Shown here: positions 57,855 through 64,000 of the stretch, in pieces
Layout of the letters: the number at the start of each line of letters is the position of its first letter
How positions within the stretch are numbered: the stretch's first letter is position 1
NCBI GenBank assembly: GCA_023078685.1
Contig: JALGAS010000005.1
Span: 2,356,001-2,420,000, forward strand
Source of the DNA: Neopestalotiopsis rosae
Lineage: Eukaryota; Ascomycota; Sordariomycetes; Amphisphaeriales; Sporocadaceae
Direction of reading: 5' to 3'
Length of the DNA: 64,000 nt
The notes under the pieces: model-generated
Databases searched by the model: none
What the model was told of the DNA's origin: nothing
Seen by the model: only the letters and a program-made list of their open reading frames with translations
Position numbers and translations under genes: made by a program

Positions 57855-59480
57855 ATGCCTTTTGTCCGCCCGATACGCCATCCAGAACTGGACCATACAT
57901 ATACACCTGGCTCGTGGGAATTGTCACACACCGCTGCTGAGATAGACCGCTTGGAAAGGGCGGAGACTGATCCTGCAAGTCTTACCCAAGAGGACAAAGA
58001 GGACCTAATCAAGATGTTCGGTCCCTTGTTCGGGAAGACGCTCGCAGATCCCTCTTCTCTCACACTGGAGGAGCGTCGTGCTGTTGTAGGTTGGCCGGAT
58101 CAAGTGACTCGCAAGAAAAACTTGGAGGCGGTCGGCCTAGGGGAAACGACAGCTGAAGCACTCCTCGAGAAAATCGTCAAGGACGATAGTGCGGCATGGA
58201 TGACGGCCGAGCAGGCCCATCTCGTCCTGCATCGTTTCAACGCCCGCCCGCTGGAAGAGATCAAGTGGCCCTACGTCAAGGAAAGGGGTAGACGCGCCGC
58301 CGCAAACAAGGTGGAAACAAAGGAAGAAAGGTATGCCTATGCTACGGGAAGCGCCCATTTCAAGGAGCTCAAGGGTATAAGCCACGCCCAGCAGATGGCC
58401 AAGCGGAGACGTATTGCCGAGCAGAAGCAAGAAGCAGCGCAGAAGGAATTTGAAACCCGCAATGCCGAAGGTCGACTCACGGATCTGGAGCGGATTATGC
58501 TGGAGACCGAGGAAGAGCACAAGCTAGCCGGACAGCAGGAGCAAATCGACTGTGATACCCTTTTCGGCACCAATCAGTTTGGATTCTATATTTACAAGGC
58601 AGTAGAGCTGCATGCGCTTCTGGCAGAGTACGTGGCCGACGAAGCGAATCGTGACGAGTCGGGGGAACCACCCCAGGAGAAGCGCCAATACCTGCGCACC
58701 CTAAACAAGCTATGGCTTCGCTTTCTCAAGCACAAGATCTTTGACGACCCTCAGGACGGCGAGGGCGAGTTCGAGGTTATACACCGGGCAGTGACGGGCA
58801 AGCAGGGCCGTCACCCGGCACAGCGATTGGCCAGGTGCTGGACACGGAAGCTCGAGCCGCCGGCCGCCGACGCCGCGGCCTGCCGCGAAGACCACCGGAC
58901 TCGGCGTGCGCGAGCAGCGGGCAAGGAAGACTGGATCGACGGATTCAATCCCCGGTACTTCCTGGTCATGGACCGGGAGGGTTTCCCGCCGATCGACACG
59001 ATCATCTACTTTGATAAGGTGCCGCTGGCGGAAGTCTGGGTCTACGACGCAGATTGGGAGCCACCCTCCGACGGGGACGGAATCAGGGATTCAGACGGCT
59101 ACGAAGGACGACTAAGGGTGAGTCATGTTCCCCGGTTTATGCGCGCCGTTATTCCCTTTCCTCCTTCTGCAGCTGACATGAGACGCACCTTGCGGCCACA
59201 GGTCCGATTTGCCTACAATCTGTACATCCATTTCTACCCATTGACACTCCAGGAGGGCTTCGACATGAAGAAGCTGTGGTTAGAACAGGTCAACCACAAC
59301 ACGCCCTACCCTTTCCCTGGACACGACATCACTTATGACAACCTGAGAGAGCGTGTCCCGTTTGAGGGAGGAAACATACCGCAAGACGTCTGGCTACAGT
59401 TCGCTGCTGCGGTTGCGGAAGATAGGGGACTGCCAGTTCAACCCGAGGAGCAGGCACCATCGAGCTGTGTGCTATGTTGA
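57855..59480 (+). CDS. Unknown protein, charged helical middle, CaaX-like C-terminus
   Basis: The frame is open throughout, but an intron at 59118-59201 (84 bp, GTGAGT donor, GCTGAC branch, CACAG end) keeps phase; spliced exons 57855-59117 and 59202-59480 give 513 residues (541 if retained). I do not recognise the family. Visible features: two acidic DLxKMFGPLF-type segments near the N-terminus, a Lys/Glu/Gln-rich probable coiled coil at about residues 155-230 (KRRRIAEQKQEAAQKEFETR), a globular-looking part with FNPRYFLVMDREGFPP and YFDKVPLAEVWVYDADW, and YNLYIHFYPLTLQEGFDMKK after the splice. The last four residues are Cys-Val-Leu-Cys, compatible with a CaaX prenylation box. Codon use is GC3-rich like the other genes, supporting a real gene. 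No signal peptide or membrane helix. Function is not assigned. Confidence 0.7.
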   Translation: MPFVRPIRHPELDHTYTPGSWELSHTAAEIDRLERAETDPASLTQEDKEDLIKMFGPLFGKTLADPSSLTLEERRAVVGWPDQVTRKKNLEAVGLGETTAEALLEKIVKDDSAAWMTAEQAHLVLHRFNARPLEEIKWPYVKERGRRAAANKVETKEERYAYATGSAHFKELKGISHAQQMAKRRRIAEQKQEAAQKEFETRNAEGRLTDLERIMLETEEEHKLAGQQEQIDCDTLFGTNQFGFYIYKAVELHALLAEYVADEANRDESGEPPQEKRQYLRTLNKLWLRFLKHKIFDDPQDGEGEFEVIHRAVTGKQGRHPAQRLARCWTRKLEPPAADAAACREDHRTRRARAAGKEDWIDGFNPRYFLVMDREGFPPIDTIIYFDKVPLAEVWVYDADWEPPSDGDGIRDSDGYEGRLRVSHVPRFMRAVIPFPPSAADMRRTLRPQVRFAYNLYIHFYPLTLQEGFDMKKLWLEQVNHNTPYPFPGHDITYDNLRERVPFEGGNIPQDVWLQFAAAVAEDRGLPVQPEEQAPSSCVLC

Positions 59481-60136
59481 GCTCTGGGCGGGGGGCATGT
59501 CTTTAAACGAAAACTAATTTAAATAGACGTGACAAGATTAAGATAAGGATTAAAAAAGGAGCAAATGTCAACGCAGCGGGTGCCAAGTACTCTGGTAGAG
59601 GTCATAATGTCATTCCATCGTCCAAAACACTCGGCATGGGATCAACATGACATGAATAGCGTACGGGTATACATCTTTCCCTTGCACTGTCTTGAGTAAC
59701 AACTTCACAATCTGTACATGTGACTTAAAAATAGCATATATAGCTAGGCTGGGCTGCAGCGTGTGGCATTGATGTGCTTGTAGTATATCCCGAGTCGTGC
59801 CAATAAAGTATTCTATGTGGGTTTTTCTTTATTCCCCAGGTAGAGGCCTGTCAGAGTTCATCTACTAGTCGTCGCGGCGCCTACTTTATCAATCTTGGTC
59901 GCGTCTCAATCTGCCTGTCGAACAAGTCTTCATTGCCCGGCTAGATGATAATATCCGACAGCGATCCATAACCCATTATTCCAATAACTTGATCGACTCT
60001 CTTCGTGGCACTAACCCTGTTTACCTTTTTTTCTTCTCTTTCTCCTTTAATATTTGCTACACTGTGCTCTGTGAATGCTCGTCATCACAGAGTCTTGTCA
60101 CAGGAAATCATGTTTCATGGCGAACTTATGAGCGAC
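59481..60136. other. Convergent 3' intergenic region
   Basis: About 650 AT-rich bases between convergent genes. Expected to hold both terminators. No other feature seen. Confidence 0.5.

Positions 60137-64000
<3,864 letters not shown>

Overview
The window is nuclear DNA of a filamentous ascomycete, most likely a sordariomycete and possibly Hypocreales. The evidence is many 55-90 bp spliceosomal introns with GTRAGT donors, RCTRAC-like branch sites and YAG acceptors; a tRNA with an anticodon-loop intron; and fungus-typical families (EF-hand NADPH oxidase, fungal rhodopsin-like 7TM domain, C2H2 plus fungal-specific transcription factor, NmrA-like reductase, Ure2-like GST). The exact species cannot be told from the sequence. 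No transposon, rRNA, CRISPR or secondary-metabolite backbone gene was seen. Exon boundaries were chosen by eye from splice signals, reading phase and family conservation; all models keep frame.

Region 1 (1-9.6 kb) is gene-dense on the plus strand: the 3' end of a carotenoid cleavage dioxygenase, an omega-like GST, an EF-hand NADPH oxidase (NoxC type), a secreted rhamnogalacturonan-acetylesterase-like SGNH hydrolase and an RNF10/Mag2-like RING protein. A 4.2 kb gene-poor stretch follows, with one tiny candidate ORF. Region 2 (13.8-22.4 kb, plus) holds a secreted family-2 glycoside hydrolase with eight exons, an NmrA/isoflavone-reductase-like oxidoreductase, a minus-strand tRNA-Thr(UGU), an Ure2-like GST with a GC-AG intron, and an unrecognised small secreted protein.

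Region 3 (22.9-29 kb, minus) has two membrane-protein genes: a DHA2-type MFS transporter, and a 957-residue protein in which a fungal rhodopsin-like 7TM domain is joined in one uninterrupted exon to a FucP-type MFS sugar transporter. Region 4 (32.3-43 kb) holds the PSST/NDUFS7 subunit of complex I (plus), a CFEM-like eight-cysteine GPI protein (minus), a compact voltage-gated proton channel (Hv1 family, minus) and a Crp1/Mdg1-like protein with an AMPK-type glycogen-binding domain, a 1.2 kb intron and a long A/E/T/P-rich tail (minus).

Region 5 (45.6-64 kb) holds a large C2H2/fungal-specific transcription factor (minus) with an 8.7 kb gene-free upstream block containing a (CT)34 microsatellite, a plus-strand unknown protein ending in a CaaX-like tetrapeptide, and choline-phosphate cytidylyltransferase (minus). 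The last 2.3 kb has no convincing gene.

The genes do not form one pathway. Possible themes are redox and proton handling (NoxC, Hv1, complex I subunit, two GSTs), secreted carbohydrate-active enzymes, and membrane sensing or transport. The best candidates for under-described biology are the 7TM-MFS fusion, the proton channel with a lysine at the third S4 charge, and the small unknown genes.
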